Numbered from the stretch's first letter, positions 1 to 7,753 are shown. The stretch is DNA of 34,673 nt from Lentisphaerota bacterium (GCA_012838435.1 DUPH01000024.1:1-34673); one strand, 5' to 3'. The notes: generated by a model not told the origin, from the letters alone. Numbers and translations are program-made.

Positions 1-511
1 GCGCGTTGTTCGCATCGGATGCGTTGTCCCACCGCGAGAGTTCGATGTCGATCTCCCGGTGCGTGTAGGGGGCGTCGTCGTTCCAGGTGAAGAGGCCGAG
101 CACGGCGCGCGCATCGAGCGCGTCGGCATTCGCGGCCAGTTCGTCCGGAAGCTGCGGCCAGCCCTCGGCCAGCGGCGGCGCATAGTCACGGGGCACCACG
201 TAGGCGGCAAGCTGCGTGGCGTAGATGTCCGAGCCGCCGGTCGTGATGTCACATGTCCAGGTGCCGTCCGACGCGATTGGCGAGAGCGGCGCCGCGAAGC
301 TCGGCTTGGTCCACCACGTATCGACAAAAATGTAAACCGCCACGGCATGTGTCGCACAATCAACATTCTCGACGCGCCCGGCCAGATTTTCCGTTGACCC
401 GTAAGGCGGCACATGGGTGAACGCCACCTGCGGCTCCGCGGCAGTGGCGAACCCGGCGATCAGCATGAACGCCGCTGCCGCGCTGACAATTCTATGACAT
501 GCATTCATCAT
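1..511 (-). CDS. Secreted GH16-like protein, 5' part only
   Basis: The reading frame opens at 511 and runs off the left edge without a stop, giving about 170 residues. The N-terminus (MMNACHRIVSAAAAFMLIAG...) is a clear signal peptide with probable cleavage after ATAA, so the product is exported. The mature part is a beta-rich sequence with many Trp and Asp residues. Near the window edge it reads EIDIELSRWDN, which resembles the EIDIE/EIDxE catalytic region of family 16 glycoside hydrolases and their laminarinase-like relatives. The rest of the active site is outside the window, so the family call is tentative. No strong Shine-Dalgarno sequence precedes the ATG, and the second ATG at 508 is equally possible. 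The gene stands alone before a repeat-filled gap. Confidence 0.6.
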   Translation of the reverse strand, partial: MMNACHRIVSAAAAFMLIAGFATAAEPQVAFTHVPPYGSTENLAGRVENVDCATHAVAVYIFVDTWWTKPSFAAPLSPIASDGTWTCDITTGGSDIYATQLAAYVVPRDYAPPLAEGWPQLPDELAANADALDARAVLGLFTWNDDAPYTHREIDIELSRWDNASDANNA

Positions 512-593
512 GGTGAGATGGTAGCCACTTCGTGTGGATTCTGCAAGCAGGCGTTTTGGTTGATTCGTTTGGAATGGCATGGATCGAGTTTAT

Positions 594-745
594 TTAACGC
601 AGAGGCGCAGAGACGCAGAGGTTTTTTGGGGGGGCATTGCTCGGTTTTTCGGAACCGCCGAGACGCCAAGGTTTTCGTGAAGTTTCATGGTTCGGGTTTT
701 TCACCACGAAGGCACAAAGAACACGAAGGGTTTCTGAGGGTTCGT
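594..745. repeat. Dispersed intergenic repeats (GCAGAGACGCAGAG and CACGAAGGCACAAAG types)
   Basis: The gap from 512 to 954 has no convincing gene. It carries degenerate copies of two short intergenic motifs: GCAGAGGCGCAGAGACGCAG at about 598-619, and CACGAAGGCACAAAGAACAC at about 703-725. Open frames across them spell low-value peptides such as NAEAQRRRG and TTKAQRTRRV, which are typical spurious translations of this repeat type. Related copies occur at 2690-2720, 27597-27625, 27755-27778 and 30434-30466. Confidence 0.7.
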
Positions 746-954
746 ATGAACCACGAGATGCACTCAACAAACAAAAAGCGAAAAACATTGCTTGCTGTGC
801 CTTCCAAACACACGCCCGACTCGCATCCCCTGTCACTAGCCGGTGTCACTAGCGGTTACAGTGAAGGCTAGGCATGGAATAACTCTTTGTGGTACCATGC
901 GAATTGATGGGCGTTGCTGTGCCCGCATCATCCATAAATCCAAGGTTTAAAATC

Positions 955-2283
955 ATGTCCACGACAATCGATCCCTCCACACTGAAAATCACCGACATGC
1001 GTTTTGCCGATATCGACGGCGCGCCCAAACGCTGTACACTCATCAAGATCTACACCAACCAAGGATTGATCGGCTACGGCGAGGTGCGCGACGCTTCGAG
1101 CCGCACCTACGCCGCAATGCTCAAGAGCCGCATCCTCGGTGAGAACCCCTGCAATGTGGAAAAGATCTTCCGCCGCATCAAGCAGTTCGGCGGCCACTCG
1201 CGTCAGGCCGGCGGTGTCTGCGGCATTGAGGTGGCGCTCTGGGACTTGGCAGGCAAGGCATGGGGCGTGCCGGTGTGGCAACTCCTCGGCGGCAAGTTCC
1301 GCGACACCGTGCGCATCTACTGCGATACCGACTCCGAAGGTGGCGGCCGTGACATGGGCAAAGCGCTCAAGGAACGCATGGCGCAGGGTTTCACCTACCT
1401 CAAAATGGACCTCGGCATTGAATTGCTTATGGACAAACCCGGCTGTCTCAGCGCACCCGGCGGCTTCCTTGAGACCATGCGCCACTACAAGAAGACCGTC
1501 TTCAGCACGCCGCACGGTTCGATCGATCCGCGCGCCATGCGCGGTGAAGCGTACGACCTCTTCAGCACTGCCCACCCCTTCACCGGTATCCACATCACCG
1601 AGCAGGGGCTCGACTTCCTCGAGCAGTATATGGCCGACGTGCGCGCTGAAATCGGTTACGAGATCCCGCTCGCCATCGACCACATCGGTCATGTTCCGTT
1701 GGAAGACTGCATCAAACTGGCTAAGCGTTTGGAGAAGTTCAATCTGGCGTGGATGGAAGACCCGGTGCCGTGGCAACTGACCGAGCAGTATGTCCGGCTC
1801 GCAAACGCCACCACGACGCCGATCGCCACCGGCGAGGACATCTACCTCAAAGAGAACTTCATGCCCCTGTTCAAGTCGGGCGGCATCGCGGTGGTTCATC
1901 CTGACGTGCTCTCTGCCGGTGGCATTATGGAGACCAAAAAGATCGGTGATCTCGCTGAAGACCACGGTGTCGCCATGGCGATCCACATGGCCGAGAGCCC
2001 GATCGCCTGCATGGCCGCCGTGCATGTGGCCGCCGCCACGCGCAACTTCACCGCGCTGGAGGTACACTCTGTCGATGTGCCGTGGTGGGAGGATCTGGTG
2101 GCCGGGCCACCCAAGCCGCTCATCAAGGACGGCTTTATCGCGGTTCCCAACGCCCCCGGCCTCGGTATCGAGGCGCTCAACGAGGAACTCATCAAAGAGA
2201 AGAGCCACCCGCAATTTCCTGAGCCCTGGACCTCTACCGAACAGTGGGACGCCGAGTGGGCCAATGATCGTCAATGGAGCTGA
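955..2283 (+). CDS. Mandelate racemase / muconate lactonizing enzyme family sugar-acid dehydratase
   Basis: This is a 442-residue enolase-superfamily enzyme. The start at 955 is preferred over 889 because AAGG at 942-945 gives good ribosome-binding spacing. The N-terminal capping domain covers residues 1-120. In the barrel, Lys150 sits in YLKMD, the three metal ligands are Asp242 (AIDH), Glu268 (MEDP) and Glu294 (TGED), and His344 (AIHMAESP) is the likely second general acid/base. Family members abstract the proton alpha to a carboxylate, most often dehydrating sugar acids in the cytoplasm. The substrate cannot be read from sequence. About 90 residues separate Lys150 from Asp242, compared with roughly 30 in most relatives, so there is an unusual insertion around residues 158-220. 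There is no partner gene in an operon. Confidence 0.88.
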   Translation: MSTTIDPSTLKITDMRFADIDGAPKRCTLIKIYTNQGLIGYGEVRDASSRTYAAMLKSRILGENPCNVEKIFRRIKQFGGHSRQAGGVCGIEVALWDLAGKAWGVPVWQLLGGKFRDTVRIYCDTDSEGGGRDMGKALKERMAQGFTYLKMDLGIELLMDKPGCLSAPGGFLETMRHYKKTVFSTPHGSIDPRAMRGEAYDLFSTAHPFTGIHITEQGLDFLEQYMADVRAEIGYEIPLAIDHIGHVPLEDCIKLAKRLEKFNLAWMEDPVPWQLTEQYVRLANATTTPIATGEDIYLKENFMPLFKSGGIAVVHPDVLSAGGIMETKKIGDLAEDHGVAMAIHMAESPIACMAAVHVAAATRNFTALEVHSVDVPWWEDLVAGPPKPLIKDGFIAVPNAPGLGIEALNEELIKEKSHPQFPEPWTSTEQWDAEWANDRQWS

Positions 2284-2300
2284 GTTGATGATCTCGAGCT

Positions 2301-2430
2301 GACGCTTCCCTGTGAAAACGTCGGCGGCAAGGGGTATTCCGCGCGACGCTGCTTTTTGAGCATGAGTGCGGTGACAGGGTGGTGTACAAAAGCGGTGCCG
2401 CGAGGCACACTTTGTCCTTACACTTCGTCC
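2301..2430. repeat. Partial copy of the 210-bp intergenic repeat
   Basis: This segment contains GGTATTCCGCGCGACGCTGC, a TTTTTGAGCA-GAGTGC stretch and AAAAGCGGTGCCGCGA. They appear in the same order and orientation as in the longer copies at 30494-30715 and 32133-32342. It lacks the CCGCCGGTCAAGCAGACGC part of those copies. Confidence 0.75.
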
Positions 2431-2454
2431 AAAACACTTCGTCGCTGGCGCAAT

Positions 2455-2495
2455 CGACTAAGTGTAAACGACTAAGCGTAACCGACTAAGTGTAT
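2455..2495. repeat. 14-bp tandem repeat, three copies
   Basis: Three head-to-tail units of CGACTAAGYGTAAM with a 14-bp period lie at 2455-2468, 2469-2482 and 2483-2495 (last unit short by one base). They lie in non-coding sequence between the dehydratase gene and rnhB. Confidence 0.75.
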
Positions 2496-2532
2496 GTCTC
2501 CGCGCAGCGGGAAATCATGTCGAAAAATGAAA

Positions 2533-2620
2533 CCATGGAACACGGGCAAGATGCCCGTGCCACACCCTTTTGCAAGACACGTTATTGCGGGCGAGGACGC
2601 CCGCACTCTTTTAAGTCGAG
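2533..2620. repeat. Palindromic intergenic repeat (ACGGGCAAGATGCCCGT type)
   Basis: The element has a nearly perfect palindrome around ACGGGCAAGATGCCCGT at about 2541-2558. A second palindrome-like block, GCGGGCGAGGACGCCCGC, follows near 2587-2605. The same element, starting TGTGGCACGGGCATCTTGCC, recurs on the opposite strand at 27665-27720. Spurious translation gives HGQDARAT, a peptide I have seen widely in PVC intergenic annotation. Confidence 0.75.
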
Positions 2621-2689
2621 GATACTCGCTCCCAAAAAAATCTGCGTAATCGTAAATCTGTGGATAAAAACCCGAGCCATGCCCCCAAA

Positions 2690-2750
2690 AAAACCTTCGT
2701 GTCCTTCGTGACTTCGTGGTAAGAATTTTGGGGTGCGGGCTACGCCCGCG
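2690..2750 (-). repeat. Composite 3'-flank element after rnhB
   Basis: Read on the minus strand directly after the rnhB stop, there is a short hairpin (GCGGGC-GTA-GCCCGC, 2735-2749). It is followed by an ACCCC spacer, CACGAAGTCACGAAGGACAC repeats and a run of seven Ts. The TonB-receptor gene is followed by the same modules in the same order at 27568-27625. The T run suggests a possible terminator role, but it is not directly adjacent to the hairpin. Confidence 0.55.
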
Positions 2751-3392
2751 TCAGAAACTAAACTCTCTCTGGTCGGCATCTTGCACCGGACGGAAGGTAT
2801 GGCGATGCTCGGGACAGGAGCCATGCCGGAAGAGTGCGGCCATGTGTGCATGGACGCCGTATCCCTTGTGTTCGGCGAAACCGTACTCCGGGTAGCGCTC
2901 GGCGGCCTTCACCATGTAGCGGTCGCGGCTGACCTTCGCGACCACGCTGGCGGCCGCGATCAAAAGGCTCTTGGCGTCGCCCCGCACAATCGCGGCGGAG
3001 GCGCAGGGCAACCGTTTGACCGGCAACCCGTCCACGAGTGCGAGACCGGGCATCTCGGGCAGTGCCTCCAGTGCACGCCGCATAGCCAAAGACGTCGCGG
3101 CCAGAATATTTAGGCGGTCGACCTCCGCTGCGCTACACCAGCCAGTGGCGCAGGCCACGCCCGGCGTAGCGGTCAAAATATCGTAGAAGGCTTCGCGGCG
3201 CGACGCGCAGAGTTGCTTCGAATCGGTCAGCCCCGCCAGACTGTCGCCATAGAGGCTCTCAGCGAGGTCGGCCGGCATCGTGACCGCCCCTGCGACCACC
3301 GGGCCGGCCAAGCATCCCCGTCCGGCTTCATCCACACCGGCGAGCACCACTCCGGGCCGTTCCGCCCAAGCCTTTTTTTCATATTCTAGCAT
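2751..3392 (-). CDS. rnhB: Ribonuclease HII
   Basis: This 213-residue protein removes RNA from RNA-DNA hybrids, cutting 5' of single misincorporated ribonucleotides and starting ribonucleotide excision repair in the cytoplasm. The four metal-binding acidic residues are visible: Asp21 and Glu22 in GVDEAGRG, Asp121 in LVDG, and Asp139 in RGDAKSLL just before the ASVVAKVSRDR helix. The GYG motif near residue 178 that reads the 2'-OH is present as HKGYGVH. Length is normal for the family. The gene lies downstream of the rplQ terminator and so probably has its own promoter or depends on read-through. A repeat-derived hairpin follows the stop. Confidence 0.96.
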   Translation of the reverse strand: MLEYEKKAWAERPGVVLAGVDEAGRGCLAGPVVAGAVTMPADLAESLYGDSLAGLTDSKQLCASRREAFYDILTATPGVACATGWCSAAEVDRLNILAATSLAMRRALEALPEMPGLALVDGLPVKRLPCASAAIVRGDAKSLLIAAASVVAKVSRDRYMVKAAERYPEYGFAEHKGYGVHAHMAALFRHGSCPEHRHTFRPVQDADQREFSF

Positions 3393-3410
3393 CCAAGCCT
3401 ATCCCCGAAA

Positions 3411-3440
3411 CAAAAAACCGGACACCTTGCGGCATCCGGT
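3411..3440 (-). terminator. Rho-independent terminator after rplQ
   Basis: On the minus strand a 10-bp stem (ACCGGATGCC / GGTGTCCGGT, with two G-U pairs) closes a GCAA tetraloop and is followed directly by TTTTTTG. It lies about 45 bp after the rplQ stop and ends the ribosomal-protein transcript. Confidence 0.88.
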
Positions 3441-3484
3441 CTTTCATTTCATACGCGCACGGCGCGCGTACAGTCCCGCAAGGG

Positions 3485-3904
3485 TTACGCCTTCTTTTCG
3501 CTTTCGGCCTCGGGCGCTGCCTTTTCGGCCGACGCCTCGGGCTTCTTAGGCGTCACGACCCACTGCAACAGGCACATTTCAGCGCCGTCGCCGGTGCGAT
3601 GCCCGAGCTTATAGATACGCGTGTAACCGCCGGGCCGTCCTTCCATGGCCGGGACCACGCTGTCGAAGAGTATCCGCACGGCTGCGGGGCTCTGCAAGCG
3701 GGAGGCCGCCAAACGGCGGGCCGCCAGCGTACCCTTACGGGCCAGAGTCACCATCTTCTCGGCATCGCGGCGCGCCTGCTTGGCTTTGGGCAGCGTCGTC
3801 TTGATACTGCTGTTGATAATCAGGTTCGTCACCAGACTGCTCATCAGCGCCTTACGGTGCGATGTCGAGCGCCCGAACTTTTTAGCTATTCTCTTATGAC
3901 GCAT
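3485..3904 (-). CDS. rplQ: 50S ribosomal protein L17
   Basis: This 139-residue protein of the large ribosomal subunit begins MRHKRIAKKFGRSTSHRKAL, the standard L17 N-terminus, and has the RPGGYTRIYKL motif near residue 92. The L17 core ends near residue 118 (CLLQWV). About 20 extra residues rich in Lys, Glu, Ala and Pro follow, similar in composition to the N-terminal extension of S11 in the same operon. The start has a GAGG ribosome-binding site. The rpoA stop is 12 bp upstream, which is the usual rpoA-rplQ pairing. Confidence 0.97.
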   Translation of the reverse strand: MRHKRIAKKFGRSTSHRKALMSSLVTNLIINSSIKTTLPKAKQARRDAEKMVTLARKGTLAARRLAASRLQSPAAVRILFDSVVPAMEGRPGGYTRIYKLGHRTGDGAEMCLLQWVVTPKKPEASAEKAAPEAESEKKA

Positions 3905-3915
3905 GTTTCAAAACC

Positions 3916-4944
3916 TCAAACTGTTTGCTCTTGCGTTTGCGTTTGCGTTTCTTTGTTGTCTTCGAGCAACTCAGGATCAACTTTGTACCCGAGAGTGAGC
4001 CCCAACTCGGTCAGCTTGTCCTTGATCTCATTGAGCGACTTCTTACCGAAGTTACGATACTTCAGCATGTCTGCTTCCGTTTTCATTGCCAATTCGCCGA
4101 CGGTGGTAATGTTGGCGTTGTTCAGGCAGTTGGCGGCGCGGACGCTCAGTTCGATCTCATTGACGCTCATATTCAGAACACGGCGCAGGCGTTCGCGTTC
4201 TTCATCGACCTTCTTCTCGGTATCCTCGAATTCCAAGATCTCGTCGCTGTAGTCCACGAACACGTCCAAATGGTGGCGCAGCACGGCGGCGGCGGTCTTC
4301 AGCGCATCTTCCGGCGAGACGCGGCCGTCGGTCCAGACATCGAGAATCAGCTTCTCGTAGTCCGTGCGCTGGCCCACGCGGGTATGCTCCACCGTGAAGT
4401 TCACGCGCGACACCGGCGAGAAGACGCTGTCGATCGGAATACGCCCGATCTCCTGCTCCTCACCTTTGTTCCCCTCCGCCGGGCAGAAGCCACGGCCGAT
4501 GCGGGTCTCCGCCTCCAGCGTCAGCACGCCGTCCGCGTCAAGCGTGGCGATGTGCTGGGTCGGGTTGAGCACGTCAACCGCATTATCTTCCGCGAAATCC
4601 GCAGCGGTGACCACGCAGGGGCCCTTACGGTTCAGCTTGAGCCAGACCGGGTTACGGCTATAGCTCTTGAGCAATACGCGCTTCAGGTTCAGGATAATGT
4701 CGGTGACATCTTCGCTCACGCCAGGCAGCGAGGTAAACTCGTGGCTGACACCCTCAATCCTGACGGAAGTGATCGCGACACCTTCAATCGAAGAGAGCAG
4801 AACGCGACGCAACGAATTTCCGATGGTGCGGGCGTAGCCCACCTCGAACGGCTCCGCAGTGAAGCGCGTATAGGTGGCGGTCGCCGTGTTTTCTTCCTTC
4901 TGCACACGGCGGGGCATTTCAAAACGACTCAAACGAATCGGCAT
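3916..4944 (-). CDS. rpoA: DNA-directed RNA polymerase subunit alpha
   Basis: The 342-residue alpha subunit dimerises to start assembly of RNA polymerase. The N-terminal domain is seen from residue 28 (FTAEPFEVGYARTIGNSLRR, a dimer and beta-contact region). The C-terminal domain, which binds UP elements and activators, is at about 245-325 (NMSVNEIELSVRAANCLNNA, then KYRNFGKKSLNEIKDKL). The last residues (TQTQTQEQTV) come from a short run of repeated CAAACG/GCAAAC hexamers and are not conserved in the family. AAAGGACGG lies upstream of the ATG. The 56-bp gap to rpsD holds a GC-rich inverted repeat (GGCCGCG / CGCGGCC) of unknown role. Confidence 0.98.
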   Translation of the reverse strand: MPIRLSRFEMPRRVQKEENTATATYTRFTAEPFEVGYARTIGNSLRRVLLSSIEGVAITSVRIEGVSHEFTSLPGVSEDVTDIILNLKRVLLKSYSRNPVWLKLNRKGPCVVTAADFAEDNAVDVLNPTQHIATLDADGVLTLEAETRIGRGFCPAEGNKGEEQEIGRIPIDSVFSPVSRVNFTVEHTRVGQRTDYEKLILDVWTDGRVSPEDALKTAAAVLRHHLDVFVDYSDEILEFEDTEKKVDEERERLRRVLNMSVNEIELSVRAANCLNNANITTVGELAMKTEADMLKYRNFGKKSLNEIKDKLTELGLTLGYKVDPELLEDNKETQTQTQEQTV

Positions 4945-5000
4945 GTTTCCGTCCTTTCGGGCCGCGCACCCCGGAGGGCCGCGGCCATCAGCACACGCGC

Positions 5001-5630
5001 TTAGCGCGAATACAATTCGACAATAGCCTGCTCATCCACGATCGGCGCGATCTGTTCGCGCGTCGGGATACTCAGAACTTCGGCGCGGAAGGCCTTCCGG
5101 TCCAGCGAGAGCCACGTGGGCATCTGCTGCGTGGTGGCGGCCTCGAGACTACGCGCGGCAAGGTCTCGGCTACGCGGGCGGTCACGGACCTCGATCACGT
5201 CACCGACCTTGAGAATCATGGAGGGCACGGAGGCCTTCTTACCGTTCACCGACACGTGGCTGTGCAGTACGAACTGACGTGCCGCGCGGCGCGACGGCGC
5301 AAAACCGAGACGGTAGACAAGGTTGTCCAAGCGGGTCTCGAGCAACTGCAGCAGCAACTCGCCAGTAACGCCCTTGCGGCGCATCGCCTCTTTATAGAAG
5401 CGCTTGAACTGGCCCTCCTGCATGCCGAACTGGCGGCGCAGGCGTTGCTTCTGACGGAGCTGCTCGCCGTAATCAGACATCTTGCGGCTGCGGCGAGCGC
5501 CATGCTGGCCCGGCGCCGGATGCCCCTGCTCAATGGCACACTTGGCCATATAGCAACGCGCACCCTTCAGAAAAAGCTTCTGCCCCTCACGCCGACAAAT
5601 GCGGCAAACGGGACCTGTATACCTGCCCAT
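5001..5630 (-). CDS. rpsD: 30S ribosomal protein S4
   Basis: This 209-residue primary rRNA-binding protein of the small subunit nucleates 16S assembly. The start is set at MGRYTG (5630) rather than 5666, because GGAGGAG precedes it and the family begins MGRY. Cys9, Cys12, Cys26 and Cys31 form the zinc-binding C+ version of the N-terminus. The S4 RNA-binding domain covers about residues 98-160 (RLDNLVYRLGF...HVSVNGKKA). The ATG lies one base after the rpsK stop, with its ribosome-binding site inside the rpsK 3' end, so translation is probably coupled. Confidence 0.97.
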   Translation of the reverse strand: MGRYTGPVCRICRREGQKLFLKGARCYMAKCAIEQGHPAPGQHGARRSRKMSDYGEQLRQKQRLRRQFGMQEGQFKRFYKEAMRRKGVTGELLLQLLETRLDNLVYRLGFAPSRRAARQFVLHSHVSVNGKKASVPSMILKVGDVIEVRDRPRSRDLAARSLEAATTQQMPTWLSLDRKAFRAEVLSIPTREQIAPIVDEQAIVELYSR

Positions 5631-5631
5631 G

Positions 5632-6303
5632 TTAGACTCTCCTCCGTTGGCGCGGACGGCAGCCATTGTGCGGGATCGGCGTGCAGTCCTTAATCAGCGT
5701 GACTTGAATGCCGACGGCTTGGATCGCCCGCACCGCCGACTCGCGTCCCGCGCCCGCACCCTGAATCCTGACTTCCACCTCGCTCATCCCCTTGGCCATC
5801 GCTTGGCGGGCCGCATCCTGCGCCACCATGGTGGCAGCGAACGCGGTACTCTTGCGCGACCCCTTGAAGCCGGCCTTGCCCGCCGAACTCCAGGCGATCA
5901 CGCCGCCGCGGGCATCCGTGATTGAAACCAGTGTGTTGTTAAAAGTCGACCGGACAAAGGCGATCCCGGCGGGGATCGACTTCCCTCTGCCCTTCTTCTT
6001 GGTGGCGTCGGCGGCCTTGACGGGATCGTCGCCCTCGGCCATCACGGCCTGCGCCTCGCTTATAGCCACCTGCTCGGGGGTTGCCTCCTTTTCAGCAGCT
6101 TCCGCCTTCTCAGCTTTCTCAGCCTTCTCAGGAGCAGCCTTCTTCTCAGGAGCCGCCTTCTTCTCAGGAGCCGCCGCCTTTTCGGCCTTTTCAGCCTTCT
6201 CGGGGGCAGCCTTCTTTTCAGGAGCCGCCTTCTTCTCAGCAGTCGCCGCCTTCTCGGGGCTCACCGCCTGCTCTTCTTCTTGCTTCACATCTTTTTCGCT
6301 CAT
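5632..6303 (-). CDS. rpsK: 30S ribosomal protein S11 with long KEAP-rich N-terminal extension
   Basis: The C-terminal ~120 residues are ordinary S11 (from about residue 104: [16 protein letters not shown], and the end [13 protein letters not shown]), which sits on the platform of the 30S subunit near the E-site mRNA path. The first ~100 residues are low-complexity Lys/Glu/Ala/Pro. They contain an almost exact duplication of a 24-residue unit ([20 protein letters not shown]...) at about residues 23-46 and 47-70. The usual S11 is about 129 residues. A shorter start at Met88 (6042) would give a normal length, but it lacks a better ribosome-binding site, and the uninterrupted repeat frame argues that the long form is made. 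GAGG stands 11 bp before the first ATG. Confidence 0.93.
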   Translation of the reverse strand: MSEKDVKQEEEQAVSPEKAATAEKKAAPEKKAAPEKAEKAEKAAAPEKKAAPEKKAAPEKAEKAEKAEAAEKEATPEQVAISEAQAVMAEGDDPVKAADATKKKGRGKSIPAGIAFVRSTFNNTLVSITDARGGVIAWSSAGKAGFKGSRKSTAFAATMVAQDAARQAMAKGMSEVEVRIQGAGAGRESAVRAIQAVGIQVTLIKDCTPIPHNGCRPRQRRRV

Positions 6304-6336
6304 GCGTATTCAGCCTCAAAACATATGGCGGACACA

Positions 6337-6373
6337 GCGCGGGTTCCTATCCTCAAGAGGAACAAACCCGCGC
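6337..6373 (-). promoter_or_regulatory. Stable hairpin in the rpsM-rpsK spacer
   Basis: A 9-bp perfect inverted repeat (GCGCGGGTT / AACCCGCGC) encloses 19 bases that can fold further (TTCCT / AGGAA or CCTC / GAGG). It lies in the 86-bp gap between rpsM and rpsK. No T run follows, so it is not a simple terminator. It could be an mRNA element for ribosomal-protein feedback or a processing site. Confidence 0.5.
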
Positions 6374-6389
6374 CCTGCCGTCGCCGGGT

Positions 6390-6794
6390 TTATTTTGCCT
6401 TGGCCTTCATCGCCGCGCGCGCCGACTTGTCACGCACCGCGCCCACCGTCCGTTTGCCGCCCTTGCGGGTCCGCGCATTCGTACGGGTCCTCTGCCCGCG
6501 GACTGGCAGGCCGCGCCTATGACGCAGACCGCGGTAGGTGCCGATACTGATCAGCCGGCGAATGTTCTGCGACACTTCGCGCCGCAGGTCGCCCTCGACC
6601 CGGTAGTTCTCTTGAATGAAGGCCACGATCTGCCGGATCTCGTCCGGGGTCAGATCATCTGCCTTCTTGGCCGGGTCGATCTTACAATTCTCGACCACGT
6701 CACTGGCCCGCTTGGGACCGATTCCGTGAATGTACCGGAGCGCGTACTCGACGCGCTTTCTGCCCGGAATATCCACACCCATCAATCTCGGCAT
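6390..6794 (-). CDS. rpsM: 30S ribosomal protein S13
   Basis: This 134-residue head protein of the 30S subunit contacts the P-site tRNA and forms bridges to the large subunit. Its N-terminus [20 protein letters not shown] and the central IYGIG-like motif ([10 protein letters not shown], about 22-31) are standard. So is the basic C-terminal tail with [20 protein letters not shown] near residues 89-110. The tail ends in Lys/Ala residues. It follows rpmJ by 14 bp in the same operon. Confidence 0.97.
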   Translation of the reverse strand: MPRLMGVDIPGRKRVEYALRYIHGIGPKRASDVVENCKIDPAKKADDLTPDEIRQIVAFIQENYRVEGDLRREVSQNIRRLISIGTYRGLRHRRGLPVRGQRTRTNARTRKGGKRTVGAVRDKSARAAMKAKAK

Positions 6795-6808
6795 GGTTGT
6801 CTTCTCCG

Positions 6809-6922
6809 TTAACCCTGACGCTGCTTATGGCGAGGATTCGTACAAATAATGCGCACGATGCCCTTGCGACGCACCACACGGCAACGCTCACAAATGCGTC
6901 GCACTGAACTGCGAACTTTCAT
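6809..6922 (-). CDS. rpmJ: 50S ribosomal protein L36
   Basis: This is a 37-residue gene. Its sequence begins [20 protein letters not shown] and ends NPRHKQRQG. Cys11, Cys14, Cys27 and His32 form the zinc-binding site of the C+ form of L36, a small protein that stabilises domain V of 23S rRNA. GAGGAAG lies about 6 bp before the ATG. It is the first gene of the ribosomal segment here. The map gene ends about 80 bp upstream, and infA, often found between them, is absent. Confidence 0.95.
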   Translation of the reverse strand: MKVRSSVRRICERCRVVRRKGIVRIICTNPRHKQRQG

Positions 6923-6954
6923 GGTTTTTCTTCCTCGTTCAAAAAAGGTGTTGG

Positions 6955-6983
6955 ATTTAACCAAAAGTCCGTTGACTTGTCTA
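6955..6983 (-). promoter_or_regulatory. Candidate promoter upstream of rpmJ
   Basis: On the minus strand, TAGACA (6978-6983) and TTAAAT (6955-6960) are separated by 17 bp and lie 33 bp before the rpmJ ATG. The -35 box matches five of six and the -10 box four of six sigma-70 positions. It would drive the rpmJ-rplQ operon separately from adk-map. Confidence 0.35.
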
Positions 6984-7003
6984 CCCTAAAATGTGAAAAC
7001 TCT

Positions 7004-7753
7004 TTATGCCAGCGTCAGAATTTCCACACCTTCCTCAAGCACGGCCACGGTGTGCTCAAAGTGCGCGGACGGTTTCCCGTCTCGCGTAACAACTGTCCAC
7101 CCGTCATCCTGCACCGCCACATCCGACCGCCCCAGATTGACCATCGGCTCAATCGCCAACGTCATCCCGGGCTTCAGGACGGGGCCGCGCCCCGGCGCCC
7201 CGTAGTTCGGGATCTGCGGATCTTCGTGGAGGTGACGCCCCACGCCGTGGCCGACAAAATCCCGCACCACCGAACAACCGCCCGCCTGCACGATGCCCTC
7301 AACCGTATGAGAGACATCGGAAAGCCGACACCCGGGCCGGACTGCGGCCACCGCCGCCTCCAGCGCCCGGCGCGTCGTTTCGACGAGCCGGATCACATCG
7401 GGGTCCGTCACCCCGACCGTCACGGTCGTGGCGCTGTCCCCGTGGAATCCCTTGTAATACACCCCGACATCCAGACTCACCACATCCCCCGGCATGACAA
7501 CCCGTTGCCCAGGGATGCCGTGAATCACTTCGTCGTTGATGGAAATGCATATCGCTCCCGGGTACCCCCGGTAGCCCAAAAAAGAAGGTTTGGCGTTCAT
7601 GCCCGCGATCAGCCGCCGGGTCAGCGCATCCAACTCGCCTGTCGTCACGCCGGGCTGGACCGCCGCCGCCACCTGCTCCAGCACAGACGCAGTCATCCGG
7701 CAACTCTCCCGCATCGCATCCAGCTCCGCAGCGTTTTTCAAGGGGATCTTCAT
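7004..7753 (-). CDS. map: Methionine aminopeptidase, type I
   Basis: This 249-residue cytoplasmic metalloprotease removes the N-terminal methionine from new proteins. The five metal ligands of the pita-bread fold are Asp95 (SLDVGV), Asp106 (HGDSATT), His169 (GHGVGRHLHE), Glu202 (IEPM) and Glu233 (HFEHT). His78 and His176 complete the active site. Length is typical of the short type I enzyme without an N-terminal zinc extension. Its ATG overlaps the adk stop in a TAATG junction, so the two genes are translationally coupled. Confidence 0.97.
   Translation of the reverse strand: MKIPLKNAAELDAMRESCRMTASVLEQVAAAVQPGVTTGELDALTRRLIAGMNAKPSFLGYRGYPGAICISINDEVIHGIPGQRVVMPGDVVSLDVGVYYKGFHGDSATTVTVGVTDPDVIRLVETTRRALEAAVAAVRPGCRLSDVSHTVEGIVQAGGCSVVRDFVGHGVGRHLHEDPQIPNYGAPGRGPVLKPGMTLAIEPMVNLGRSDVAVQDDGWTVVTRDGKPSAHFEHTVAVLEEGVEILTLA

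Noticed and set aside
594-871. Overlapping open frames on both strands in the gap before the dehydratase gene
   Set aside because: They translate known-type intergenic repeats (EAQRRRG, TTKAQRTRR phrases), lack ribosome-binding sites and overlap each other on both strands.
928-2274. 448-codon antisense frame opposite the dehydratase gene
   Set aside because: It is a high-GC shadow; the plus-strand frame has full enolase-superfamily catalytic residues, whereas the antisense translation has no family features.
2455-2495. CRISPR array
   Set aside because: The three 14-bp units are contiguous without spacers, and no cas genes are in the window.
5632-6042. Short start for S11 at Met88
   Set aside because: It would give a more usual length, but it has no better ribosome-binding site, and the upstream frame is open and repeat-structured with protein-level regularity. 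Kept only as an alternative.
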